In this document: one piece after another, positions 25,283-33,697 of the stretch
Position numbering within the stretch: the stretch's first letter is position 1
Layout: the number at the start of each line of letters is the position of its first letter
Assembly (NCBI GenBank): GCA_910586775.1
Contig: CAJUJN010000005.1
Coordinates: 1 to 64,000 of the forward strand
Origin: an uncultured Acetatifactor sp.
GTDB lineage: Bacteria > Bacillota > Clostridia > Lachnospirales > Lachnospiraceae
Reading direction: 5' to 3'
DNA length: 64,000 nt
Translations under genes and position numbers: made by a program
The notes under the pieces: generated by a model
Database searches by the model: none
Seen by the model: only the letters and a program-made list of their open reading frames with translations
What the model was told of the DNA's origin: nothing

Positions 25283-26185
25283 ATGAACTTTAAAGAAAAA
25301 AGCAATTTTCTGCGGCACAACAGTATCTTCTATGTAACAGGATTTTTACTCATTTTCTGTATGAAATATTATTACAGCCGGGCCGGCGTTCCGGAGCTTC
25401 AATGGCTTCTCGCTCCCACCGCCGGCTGGGTCAGCCTGTTAAGCGGCATACCGTTCGAATATATACGGGAAGTGGGTTATATAAATCATGACCTGAAAAT
25501 GATTATCGCCCCTTCCTGCTCCGGTATGCAGTTTATGATGGTTACTGCGGCAATGCTTATCTTCTCTTTCGTCCATTTAAGCGGAAGCCTCTTTACACGG
25601 CAATCCGCGGCTACGACGCCCCAGGAGGCTGAACACCAAAGTTGCTCTACGGAACGCAAAAGACGCTCTCTGAAATGCAGTCGCACGGGCACCGCTCCCT
25701 CCCCCGGGCAGGATTCCGTGTTGTCAGCGAGCCTGAAAGGTTTTGCCTGGATTGGAAGCAGCCTTGTGCTTTCATTCCTCTTCACCGTCTTTGTAAACGT
25801 CCTGCGTATCATTACAGCCGTCTATCTGCCATCCTTCTTCGAGGGGTGGCAGCTGTACGGGAGTTTTCTAACCCCGGACAGCCTTCACACCGCTATTGGG
25901 ACTGTGATATATTTTACGGCATTACTCACCCTGTATCGCCTGGCCGGGCATCTGTTTCGCAGGGAAGCGCAGGTATCCCTGCTGCGCCGATGTCTGCCTC
26001 CTGTATTCTGGTATTTTTTCATTGTCCTGGGCATTCCTTTTCTCAACCGGGCTTATCGGCACGGCGGAGAGCAATTTATGGCATTCGCAGTTCTGGTCAC
26101 TGCCTGCTGCGGAGGAATCCTTGTTTTGTATTGCGCCGGAGCGCTGCTTCGGAAACGGCATGGTTCCCACCGCAATGCCAGTTGA
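25283..26185 (+). CDS. xrtK: Exosortase K-like transpeptidase
   Basis: A 300-residue polytopic membrane protein with the exosortase catalytic triad: Cys79 in APSCSGMQFM, Arg175 in VNVLRIITAVYL, His202 in DSLHTAIG. Exosortases cleave C-terminal sorting signals and transfer the substrate to an envelope acceptor; the XrtK type is known from Firmicutes with a single linked target, here the VIT-VWA protein just upstream. The loop before Arg175 carries a ~50-residue polar insertion (about 105-155) that is unusual. The ATG at 25283 has AGAGG upstream. The symbol rests on context and motif. Confidence 0.8.
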   Translation: MNFKEKSNFLRHNSIFYVTGFLLIFCMKYYYSRAGVPELQWLLAPTAGWVSLLSGIPFEYIREVGYINHDLKMIIAPSCSGMQFMMVTAAMLIFSFVHLSGSLFTRQSAATTPQEAEHQSCSTERKRRSLKCSRTGTAPSPGQDSVLSASLKGFAWIGSSLVLSFLFTVFVNVLRIITAVYLPSFFEGWQLYGSFLTPDSLHTAIGTVIYFTALLTLYRLAGHLFRREAQVSLLRRCLPPVFWYFFIVLGIPFLNRAYRHGGEQFMAFAVLVTACCGGILVLYCAGALLRKRHGSHRNAS

Positions 26186-26235
26186 ATCCCGACACACGGG
26201 CATTGTCCCTCAATCTCTGTTTTACGCTTTCCGTG

Positions 26236-26340
26236 AATGGGCTGTCGGAAAATGACATTCGTTCACAATATATAGTTGTGATTTCCAACATATCACAACA
26301 GATATTGTGGAAATGCAGTTATTTCCCGACGGTCCCTTCA
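26236..26340. repeat. MITE-like imperfect hairpin element
   Basis: GGGCTGTCGGAAAATGAC...TTCACAATAT is inverted as ATATTGTGGAAATGCAGTTATTTCCCGACGGTCCC with a few mismatches, spanning about 100 bp. Its outer motif TGTCGGAAAAT/ATTTCCCGACG resembles the arms of the element at 9703-9892. Confidence 0.5.
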
Positions 26341-26361
26341 ATGCGATATTCGTTCCACTCA

Positions 26362-27519
26362 TTATAATATCTGTTTTTTTATTCTTTTCCCATCAATGAA
26401 CACATATTCCACTTTGGTGGACACCTCAAACGGGCAGCCGTCCGTAATTACGATATCCGCGTCCTTGCCCACTTCCAGAGAGCCTACCCTGTCTGCAATC
26501 CCCGCATGCTTTGCCGGATTGATGGTGATGGCCTGCAAGGCTGCAAAGGGCTCCATGCCGGCCCGGACCGCCAGTCCCGCGCAGAGCGGAAGATACTCCT
26601 GCGGAATCACAGGAGAATCCGTGATAATGGACACCTGACAGCCCGCAGCCGCCAGACGCCCCGGTGTAGTCCAGCTTTTGTTGCGAAGTTCGAATTTGGA
26701 CGCACTGGTGAGCGTAGGCCCCACTGCCAGGGGAACGTTTTCCTTCGCCAGCTCCTCTACAATCAGGTGCCCCTCCGTCACATGCTCCAGGGTAATCTTC
26801 AGGTCAAACTCTTTCGCTATGCGCAGCGCGGTGAAGATATCTTCCGCGGCATGGGCATGAGCCTTCAGGGGAATTTCCTTTTTCAGCACGGGAATCAGCG
26901 CCTCCAGTTTCATATCAAAAGAGGGCCTCTTGGACAACTCATCCCCTGCTGCTTCCTTTTTCTCCATGTACTCCTTCGCCTTGAACAGCGTCTCTCTCAG
27001 CAGGGCCGCTGTAGTCATACGGCTGGAGTCCTTTTTATCCTTATATACCCGCTTTGGATTCTCGCCGAAGGCGCACTTCATTGCCACACCCTCCCGCACT
27101 ATCATGTCGTCCACCCTTTTGCCCACTGTCTTGATGGTGGTGAAGGTGCCGCCCAGCACATTGGCGCTTCCCGGTCCCACACAGACACAGGTGACCCCTG
27201 CCGCTGCCGCCATGGGAAATGCCGGATCCATAGGCTTCACGCCGTCAATTCCCCGCATTTGGGGGCTGATGATATCGTTCATCTCGTTGTAGTCCATGCC
27301 CTCATAGCCGATGCCGTAGCCGTCAAGCCCGATATGTCCGTGTGCCTCCACAAAGCCCGGATATACCTGCAGGCCTTCCGCATCCACAACCTCGGCCCCC
27401 TCCGGGATTTCCAGATTTTCACCGATTGCTTTGATTTTGCCGTCTTCCACCAGAATGTCGCCCCGGAAGGCATCTTCGTGGACTGCATCATGAATCATAC
27501 CGTTTTTTACACATAACAT
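26362..27519 (-). CDS. Amidohydrolase-family protein
   Basis: 385 residues of the amidohydrolase superfamily. The N-terminal beta segment and PGFVEAHGHIGLDG (metal ligands His60 and His62) are followed by KAHAHAAEDIFTALRIA, LEHVTEGH and ITDSPVIP (probable further His and Asp ligands), and the typical C-terminal NPAKHAGIADRVGSLEVGKDADIVI. This layout is of the imidazolonepropionase/dihydroorotase-like group, often annotated only as amidohydrolase. AGGAGG lies 8 nt upstream of the ATG. The substrate cannot be named from sequence alone. Confidence 0.85.
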   Translation of the reverse strand: MLCVKNGMIHDAVHEDAFRGDILVEDGKIKAIGENLEIPEGAEVVDAEGLQVYPGFVEAHGHIGLDGYGIGYEGMDYNEMNDIISPQMRGIDGVKPMDPAFPMAAAAGVTCVCVGPGSANVLGGTFTTIKTVGKRVDDMIVREGVAMKCAFGENPKRVYKDKKDSSRMTTAALLRETLFKAKEYMEKKEAAGDELSKRPSFDMKLEALIPVLKKEIPLKAHAHAAEDIFTALRIAKEFDLKITLEHVTEGHLIVEELAKENVPLAVGPTLTSASKFELRNKSWTTPGRLAAAGCQVSIITDSPVIPQEYLPLCAGLAVRAGMEPFAALQAITINPAKHAGIADRVGSLEVGKDADIVITDGCPFEVSTKVEYVFIDGKRIKKQIL

Positions 27520-27695
27520 TTTACAAATCCTCCTCTTTCATTTTATATATCGCAAGCGAAACCTTACCGTGTGTCGCCTTTGACACACCGGGATGCTCAC
27601 AGACCCGCAAAGCGTGTCGCATTTGGGAAGCGGGTTTGGCGCACGAAACGCCTTGCAGTGCCGCAGAGTCCAATTTAAAGAATTTTATAATACTC

Positions 27696-28121
27696 CTAAA
27701 CCGAAACTGCTTCCTCAAGCCGCTCTGCTATCTCCTTCATCACTTCCGTCTCTACTTTGCAGACCTTCCTGTCATAGGTGTAGAAACCGTTAACCTCGTC
27801 TTCCACATCGCTGAGCTGGGTATAAATGCATCCGCACAGTCCTTTCGGGACAGCAGGCAGAATGGTTTCCTCATACAGCTTTTTGATCCGCACGGTTAAT
27901 TCCGCGGATCCCTTACACGCTCCATAACCGTACCTGGCATATTTCGTATAGAAATGCCCCGGTACCCGGAAGGAATATCCCCAGCACTCCGATACCAGTA
28001 CCGGCTTCTCCGGCATTTCCGGTATCTCCAGTTTCTTGAAATAGATATGTTGACTGTCAAAGTCACTTTCCGTCTGTGAAAACCACCCGGAAGTGATTTC
28101 CGCAAGGTCCTCAATACCCAT
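27696..28121 (-). pseudogene. Glycoside hydrolase family 2, C-terminal remnant
   Basis: The 141-codon frame matches the end of the GH2 TIM barrel: ITSGWFSQTESDFDSQHIYF, LVSECWGYSFRVPGH, YTQLSDVEDEVNGFYTYDR. In GH2 enzymes (about 600 residues or more) these lie after the acid/base glutamate; the sugar-binding and sandwich domains and most of the barrel are missing. No start signal precedes it, and the frame begins abruptly 90 nt from folD, so a deletion removed the 5' part. Not functional. Confidence 0.75.
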
Positions 28122-28189
28122 GGGAAGCTATCCGTTTCCCTCAAAGCGGAACATTAATATACGTTTCCTGTCCATGTATGAATATTTGC

Positions 28190-29029
28190 TCACTCACCAA
28201 CTCCATTCACACAATTCGCCATCAACATGGCAATGGTCATGGGGCCTACTCCGCCAGGCACAGGGGTGACAGCGTAAGCCTTCGGAGCCACGGACTCAAA
28301 ATCCACATCTCCGCACAGTTTCCCCTCCTCATTCCTGTGAATCCCCACATCAATGACTACAGCGCCGTCTTTCACAAAGTCCGCCTCCACAAACTTAGGT
28401 TTTCCCACTGCTGCCACAAGAATATCCGCCCGCCGGGTAATTTCCTTCAGGTTCTTTGTCCTGGAATGGCAGACCGTGACTGTGCCGTTCTCCCGAAGCA
28501 GCAGCATGGCCATAGGCTTGCCCACAATGTTGCTCCTGCCCAGCACAACGCACTCCTTCCCCTCGATTTCGATGCCGGAGCGCTTCAGCAGCTGGATGAT
28601 GCCCGCCGGGGTACAGGACACATATCCCGGCCTGCCGATGCTCAAATTTCCTACGCTTACCGGATGGAATCCGTCCACGTCTTTCTCCGGCGCAATGGAA
28701 AGCAATATCCTGTCCTCGTTGATGTGTTTCGGCAGGGGCAGCTGCACAAGGATACCGTTTACATCTGCCCGGCTGTTCAGCTTGCCGATAACCTCAAGCA
28801 ATTCCTCTTCTGTCGTTTCTTCCGGCATTTCGTAAGAAAGCGATTTCACGCCTACGTATTCGCAGGCTTTTTTCTTATTCCGCACATACACGGATGAGGC
28901 AGGGTCGCTTCCTACCTGTATGACAGCCAGGCATCGTTCCACTCCCCGTGCGTTCAGCTCCGTCATTCTTTCCCGTAATTCATCTTTGATTTCCCTGGAA
29001 ATTCTTTTTCCGTCAATCAGCAGCTCCAT
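28190..29029 (-). CDS. folD: Bifunctional methylenetetrahydrofolate dehydrogenase/cyclohydrolase
   Basis: 279 residues. FolD interconverts 5,10-methylene-, methenyl- and 10-formyl-tetrahydrofolate in the cytoplasm. All signatures are present: the catalytic-lysine region YVRNKKKACEYVG, ILVQLPLPKHI, GRSNIVGKPMA (NADP-binding loop) and TPVPGGVGPMTIAMLM. The ATG at 29029 follows AGGAGGATAGAT; the longer in-frame extension upstream is not part of the family. Confidence 0.95.
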   Translation of the reverse strand: MELLIDGKRISREIKDELRERMTELNARGVERCLAVIQVGSDPASSVYVRNKKKACEYVGVKSLSYEMPEETTEEELLEVIGKLNSRADVNGILVQLPLPKHINEDRILLSIAPEKDVDGFHPVSVGNLSIGRPGYVSCTPAGIIQLLKRSGIEIEGKECVVLGRSNIVGKPMAMLLLRENGTVTVCHSRTKNLKEITRRADILVAAVGKPKFVEADFVKDGAVVIDVGIHRNEEGKLCGDVDFESVAPKAYAVTPVPGGVGPMTIAMLMANCVNGVGE

Positions 29030-29115
29030 ATCTATCCTCCTATTCCAGTTCCGCACCTGCCCTCTCACTACCCTGGCATAGGCTGGTGCTGTTTTCCGTT
29101 TCCGCAACACCCCTG

Positions 29116-30657
29116 TCAATACACATACGGCATTCTTCCCGTAATCTCCCTGTAGCAGTCCAGAATCCCGTCCAACGGAACGCACCAGTACCTGGTGGGG
29201 TCCGTAGAGTACGCATAAGCCATACAGATCAGATTACCATAGCCGTCCACCAATGCGGAGCCGGAATCCCCGTGTATCAGCTCCACCGTCACCTCCGTAT
29301 GAAAAGCCTGATTATTCCAGTCGAAATCCTGCTTTATCTTGATCAGCCTTCCCTTGGAAACATGCAGCAGGCCGCCTGTCCTGTCCACCCGCTCCAGCCC
29401 CAACTCGATATCCTGCTGATTCAGGCTCTTCCAGTAGGTTCTGTCGATATGCACCGTCATCAGCTTTTCCAGCAATTCCTCCGGCACGTTCTCCAACGGC
29501 ACCTCCACCACTCCCACGTCATAACTCTCTGTGGTGCCTATAGCCTTCCCCCGTATTACGGTTCCGTCATAAAAATAAATATCCCAGTCCTCATATTTAC
29601 TGACCACATGATGGTTTGAGCAGACATAAATTCTGTCTTCCGTGATTTCCATGATATAGCCGGAGCCGGAACTGTATCCGCCCCTTCCGACTCCATGGTA
29701 CAGCTGTACAAACGCCGGGCGCATGTACTCCAGCGCCTCGTCTATATCCTCATTCTCCGAGGCTCCTCCGTCATAAATATTGGGCGCTCCGATAATGGCA
29801 TCCACCCTGTAGTCAATCTGACGTCGCCCGATCAGGGCCTGTATCTCATCCTCCTCCGCCACCAGAACCCTTGCATTCTCCACTGTCTCAAGCCCATAGC
29901 TGTCCTCCGCCACATAATGCAGCGAATAGTCCCCGGGCACGTTCAAATCCACTTCGGAATCGTCCACCCGTATATCTGCTGTCAAATCTCCGTCCAGATC
30001 ATCCTGTGCCGTCACCGCTTCCAGATAATCGGGCTCGCTCCCCGGAATGCAATAAAAATCATGGATACCGTCAAAAGAAGGTGCCGTATCCACGATCACG
30101 GAAATCTGCCCGCTGGTTTCGTTCCCCGAGCCGTCCCTGGCAAGAACCTCCACCTCATATTGGCCGACACTGTCAAAACACAGGCCGCTCTCAAGAGAAT
30201 CGCCTTGCGAAAAGAACGCCTCCGCCCCGGGGTCCACATCCGTTATCCCCTCAATGACATCCTCCACAGTGTAGTCTGCGCCCGCTGCCAGGTATAACTG
30301 TCCCTCTTTCCAGAGGATTTCCGGAGCCACTGTATCCTGAATGGTAACCTCATATGTAAACTGTGTCCTTCCATGATAGACCACTGCCTGATAGGTACCT
30401 GTATGCGCCTCATCCACCTGAGATAAATCCAACTCCCCCAGATGAACGGACCATTCCGTGCCTGAAAGATAGTCCTCTATATTTTGACTGATTTGGTCAC
30501 CGTATTCACAGGTCATCTCGCTGAAAACCGGTACCACTTTATATATCCGAAAATAAAAGAAAAGCAGACCGGCCCCCAGCATCAGAACAAATATCATAAA
30601 CGCCAGCGCCTTCCGTCTTCTCCCTCTTCCTGTATGTCTCACGAATCCTTTTTCCAT
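29116..30657 (-). CDS. Membrane-anchored trypsin-like serine protease with Ig-like domains
   Basis: 513 residues. A basic N-terminus and one membrane helix (about 17-36) are followed by beta-sandwich repeats of the DUF5011/HYR kind (DTVAPEILWKEGQLYLAAG; TAPSFDGIHDFYCIPGSE), then a trypsin-fold domain with His in CSNHHVV (about residue 348), Asp in SYDVGVVEV (about 379) and Ser in HGDSGSALVDGYG (about 464). All three catalytic residues are in place, so an active envelope-bound protease is likely. HtrA-like, but no PDZ domain is visible. Target unknown. Confidence 0.85.
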   Translation of the reverse strand: MEKGFVRHTGRGRRRKALAFMIFVLMLGAGLLFFYFRIYKVVPVFSEMTCEYGDQISQNIEDYLSGTEWSVHLGELDLSQVDEAHTGTYQAVVYHGRTQFTYEVTIQDTVAPEILWKEGQLYLAAGADYTVEDVIEGITDVDPGAEAFFSQGDSLESGLCFDSVGQYEVEVLARDGSGNETSGQISVIVDTAPSFDGIHDFYCIPGSEPDYLEAVTAQDDLDGDLTADIRVDDSEVDLNVPGDYSLHYVAEDSYGLETVENARVLVAEEDEIQALIGRRQIDYRVDAIIGAPNIYDGGASENEDIDEALEYMRPAFVQLYHGVGRGGYSSGSGYIMEITEDRIYVCSNHHVVSKYEDWDIYFYDGTVIRGKAIGTTESYDVGVVEVPLENVPEELLEKLMTVHIDRTYWKSLNQQDIELGLERVDRTGGLLHVSKGRLIKIKQDFDWNNQAFHTEVTVELIHGDSGSALVDGYGNLICMAYAYSTDPTRYWCVPLDGILDCYREITGRMPYVY

Positions 30658-30762
30658 CCTTTACCTGTTATACTCTCATATCCGTCTGAGCCGTCATATA
30701 AAAGCTTAGCATTGCCGCGCCGGTTTGTCAACCAATGTACCGCATTGCTTCCCCCGGAAAAT

Positions 30763-32181
30763 TCAGGGAAGCCACAGACTTCCAAACACTTCCCCGGCCA
30801 GCTTCCTGCAATAGGAAAGGGAAAATTGACCGTCCTGGCTCACGATTTCATTCCTCCCGGCAAGCTCCTCTGTATACTCATCCAGCGGATACACCGTAAC
30901 ACCCCCATATCCCTGCTCCACATGGCAGACCAGAGGCTCCACCCCATATGAGGTTATAACTGCCTCACCCGCTTCATCCATTCCGATAGTCACCCGGGCC
31001 ATACCGCCCACCATACGGTTTGCTACGCCTTCCCCTGTGCCCGATGTCCAATTGACAAAATTTCCCAGGGAATAATAGGTCAGTGCGCCTCTGCCGTCCT
31101 CGCTGCCTTCTGCTGCTCCCACCCATTCCACAGGCTCTATCACATGGGGATGGGTACCCAGAATCAGGTCTGCTCCGTTTTCGGCAAAAAAGGCTGCCCA
31201 CGTCTCCTGCTCCGCGGTTTCTTCCAGGACATATTCCGTTCCCCAATGAGGACAGACTATCACGAAATCCGCCAGTTCCTGTGCTCTCTGCAGCTCCTCT
31301 GCCACCCTGTCTCTGTCCAGCAAATCCACCGCCCAGGGCATATCCTGGGGCAGTGCAATGCCGTTGGTGCCATATGTATAATTTAAGACAGCCAACCGGA
31401 TTCCATCCTGTTCATACACATAGATTTCCTCCTGCTCCTCCTCACTTCCGTGAATTCCCAGCACCGCAATATGGGGATACTTCTCCTGCCAGAATGTCAG
31501 GCAGTTGACAATCCCCCGTTTTCCCTTATCCAACGCATGGTTAGTGGCATGAAGCACCACATCAAATCCGGCATCTACCAATGCATCCCCCAGCTCATAG
31601 GGCGCGTTGAAGGCCGGATATCCGGATACGCCCAACTCTTCCCCTCCCAGAATTACCTCCTGGTTTACCAACGCCAGATCAGCGGATGTAATTTCATCCT
31701 GCATTTCGGCAAACACGGCACCGAAATCATAGCTTCCGTCCTCCCTTTTCCCGCTCTCCGCCACGGGCGTATGCAGAAGTATATCTCCTACCATTACCAG
31801 AGTAATCTCAGACCTCCCGGCACCGGCATTGATTCCCGCGTCAGATTCTGCACCGGCACCCGGGGCGCTTTCTGCATCCCTTCCTGCAAGTGATTCCATC
31901 CCCGCCCCGTCTTCCAGACTCAAAGATTGCTCTGCTGCACTATCCTGCACAGCCACTCCTGCTGCTTCCTGCCCAGTCTCTCCGCCTGCTGTCTGCACAG
32001 TCTCTCTGCCAGTCGTCCGTGCTGCTTCGCTGTCATCCCCGGCTTCCGTCATTGTACCTGCCCCACCTTTTTCTCTGCCTGACAGCAAAACAATTGCCGT
32101 AAAAACGCAAAGCGCAATCGTAAAACCATACATCAGGCAATCACTTTTACAATTTTTAAATTTTCTTCTTCTTTTTCTCAT
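30763..32181 (-). CDS. CapA-family (PGA_cap) metallophosphatase-like protein
   Basis: 472 residues. A basic N-terminus and single membrane helix (about 18-37), an ~85-residue low-complexity linker rich in A, G, E and T, then the CapA domain: TLVMVGDILLHTPVAE, ADLALVNQEVILGG, YPAFNAPYELGDALVDAGFD, HATNHALDKGKRG, VCPHWGTEY and LILGTHPHVIEPVEW. CapA is linked to poly-gamma-glutamate capsule export, but most family members outside cap operons have unknown roles, and no capBC genes are seen here. The catalytic domain faces outward. Confidence 0.85.
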   Translation of the reverse strand: MRKRRRKFKNCKSDCLMYGFTIALCVFTAIVLLSGREKGGAGTMTEAGDDSEAARTTGRETVQTAGGETGQEAAGVAVQDSAAEQSLSLEDGAGMESLAGRDAESAPGAGAESDAGINAGAGRSEITLVMVGDILLHTPVAESGKREDGSYDFGAVFAEMQDEITSADLALVNQEVILGGEELGVSGYPAFNAPYELGDALVDAGFDVVLHATNHALDKGKRGIVNCLTFWQEKYPHIAVLGIHGSEEEQEEIYVYEQDGIRLAVLNYTYGTNGIALPQDMPWAVDLLDRDRVAEELQRAQELADFVIVCPHWGTEYVLEETAEQETWAAFFAENGADLILGTHPHVIEPVEWVGAAEGSEDGRGALTYYSLGNFVNWTSGTGEGVANRMVGGMARVTIGMDEAGEAVITSYGVEPLVCHVEQGYGGVTVYPLDEYTEELAGRNEIVSQDGQFSLSYCRKLAGEVFGSLWLP

Positions 32182-32497
32182 TAAACTGCTCCCCTGGACT
32201 TGTCACAATATACTGCTACAGATTATCATATCGACCCGTAACTGCCTTGTCAATCCCATACCGGATTCTTAATCATTTCACTTAATCATTTCAGTTTAAA
32301 ACTCAGTTACAAACTCCCGAAAGAATACAGTGGAAAAGAAGCCCGCAGCATGCTACAATGAAAGCAGGTCATAGACACACCTTCTGCCGCCGAAAATCTT
32401 CTGACAAGTATAGTGCCCTGCAATACTGCTACGACCATGTACAGTACTATACAATACTGCTGCAACACGGAATCGAAATGAAAAAAGGAGAATCGCC
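32182..32497. other. Intergenic region between the CapA-like and SDR genes
   Basis: Divergent promoter region. It has a repeated CAATACTGCT motif (about 32421 and 32451). No gene or clear promoter could be fixed. Confidence 0.3.
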
Positions 32498-33235
32498 ATG
32501 AACACAGACAACCGCCAAAAATGCGCTCTCATCACCGGCGCATCTCGCGGCATAGGGAAGGCCGCCGCAGAAATCTTCGCCAAAAACGGATATAACCTGT
32601 TCCTTACCTGCCATAATTCCACGGATGACCTGGAAAGCCTGGCAGAAAGCCTGCAGTCCGCATACGGAATCAGATGCCGGCCCATTGAAGCCGACATGGG
32701 TGCCGAAACAGATGTGGTGCGGTTATTTTCCCATATACAGAATCTGGATGTGCTGGTAAACAATGCGGGAATGGCCTGTTTCGAATTGCTTTCCGATATG
32801 ACAGCAGAACAATGGCACAGAATTATAGCCGTAAACCTGGATTCCTGCTTCTACACATGCCGGGCCGCCATCCCCCTGATGCTGAAAAATCACAGCGGCA
32901 GCATCATCAACGTTTCCTCTGTCTGGGGCGCACAGGGCGCTTCCATGGAGGTAGCCTACTCTGCGTCAAAGGGCGGCATGAACGCCTTCACCAAAGCACT
33001 GGCAAAGGAACTCGCCCCCAGCAATATTCAGGTCAATGCCGTCGCCTGCGGCGTCATTGACACTGCCATGAACAGCTGCCTGTCACCGGAAGATATGGCA
33101 GCACTCCGGGAGGAAATTCCTGCCGGCAGACCGGGCACTCCCGCAGAAGCTGCCGAACTCATCTTCCGCGTCGCCCAGGCTCCGCCCTATATGACAGGCC
33201 AGATCATAACAATAGACGGCGGATGGTATACCTGA
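32498..33235 (+). CDS. Short-chain dehydrogenase/reductase (FabG-like)
   Basis: 245 residues. Classical SDR: TGASRGIGKAAAEIF (NAD(P)-binding), NNAGMA, catalytic Ser in INVSSVWG, YSASKGG (Tyr and Lys), VNAVACG and the C-terminal TGQIITIDGGWYT typical of 3-oxoacyl-ACP reductase-like enzymes. AAAGGAG precedes the ATG. It stands alone and not in a fab operon, so the substrate may differ from acyl-ACP. Confidence 0.88.
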   Translation: MNTDNRQKCALITGASRGIGKAAAEIFAKNGYNLFLTCHNSTDDLESLAESLQSAYGIRCRPIEADMGAETDVVRLFSHIQNLDVLVNNAGMACFELLSDMTAEQWHRIIAVNLDSCFYTCRAAIPLMLKNHSGSIINVSSVWGAQGASMEVAYSASKGGMNAFTKALAKELAPSNIQVNAVACGVIDTAMNSCLSPEDMAALREEIPAGRPGTPAEAAELIFRVAQAPPYMTGQIITIDGGWYT

Positions 33236-33303
33236 CCGCCGTCTGCTTCTATTTTCGCTTTTGCCGGCATGAAAAGCCGCTGCCGGGAACTGATACGCTT
33301 TCC

Positions 33304-33570
33304 TTACGAGAACAATTCTTTCTCTTCCTCGAATATTTCCTGTATATCCGTGCCGGGTGCCAGTGAGTCCACGATTTCCTGCATCTGTCCCTTAGTCCTG
33401 GCATCCCTGCAGCGCAGGATGATTTTTTCCTTCTCGGCTTCGGTCAGCCCCGCATAACCGCTCATGGCCGCTTCATTCATGGCAAGAGACATTCCAAAAC
33501 CCACAGGCAAATCCGAAAACAGCGTCCCGTCGTTAAGGACTCCGCTTCCGCCGATTCCGTTGATATCCAT
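33304..33570 (-). CDS. Small acidic hypothetical protein
   Basis: 88 residues, no recognised domain. The first half is glycine-rich and uncharged (MDINGIGGSGVLNDGTLFSD); the second is a charged helix with TEAEKEKIILRCRDARTKGQMQEIVDSL. AAAGGAG lies upstream of the ATG at 33570, and codon use is like its neighbours, so I consider it a true gene. No signal peptide or membrane helix. Function unknown. Confidence 0.65.
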   Translation of the reverse strand: MDINGIGGSGVLNDGTLFSDLPVGFGMSLAMNEAAMSGYAGLTEAEKEKIILRCRDARTKGQMQEIVDSLAPGTDIQEIFEEEKELFS

Positions 33571-33697
33571 TACTGCACACTCCTTTCGTATGATTTCGGA
33601 TTAAAAATAAAATCCTACTACAGAATGTGCAGTTTTTTCATCTTTATTCATTGACCTGGCCATACCAAATGACATAGCCTCTCGCATAATATATCGT

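Noticed and set aside
26506..27516. 336-codon + strand frame
   Set aside because: Complement of the amidohydrolase gene, whose motifs are clear. The + frame has no recognisable protein features.
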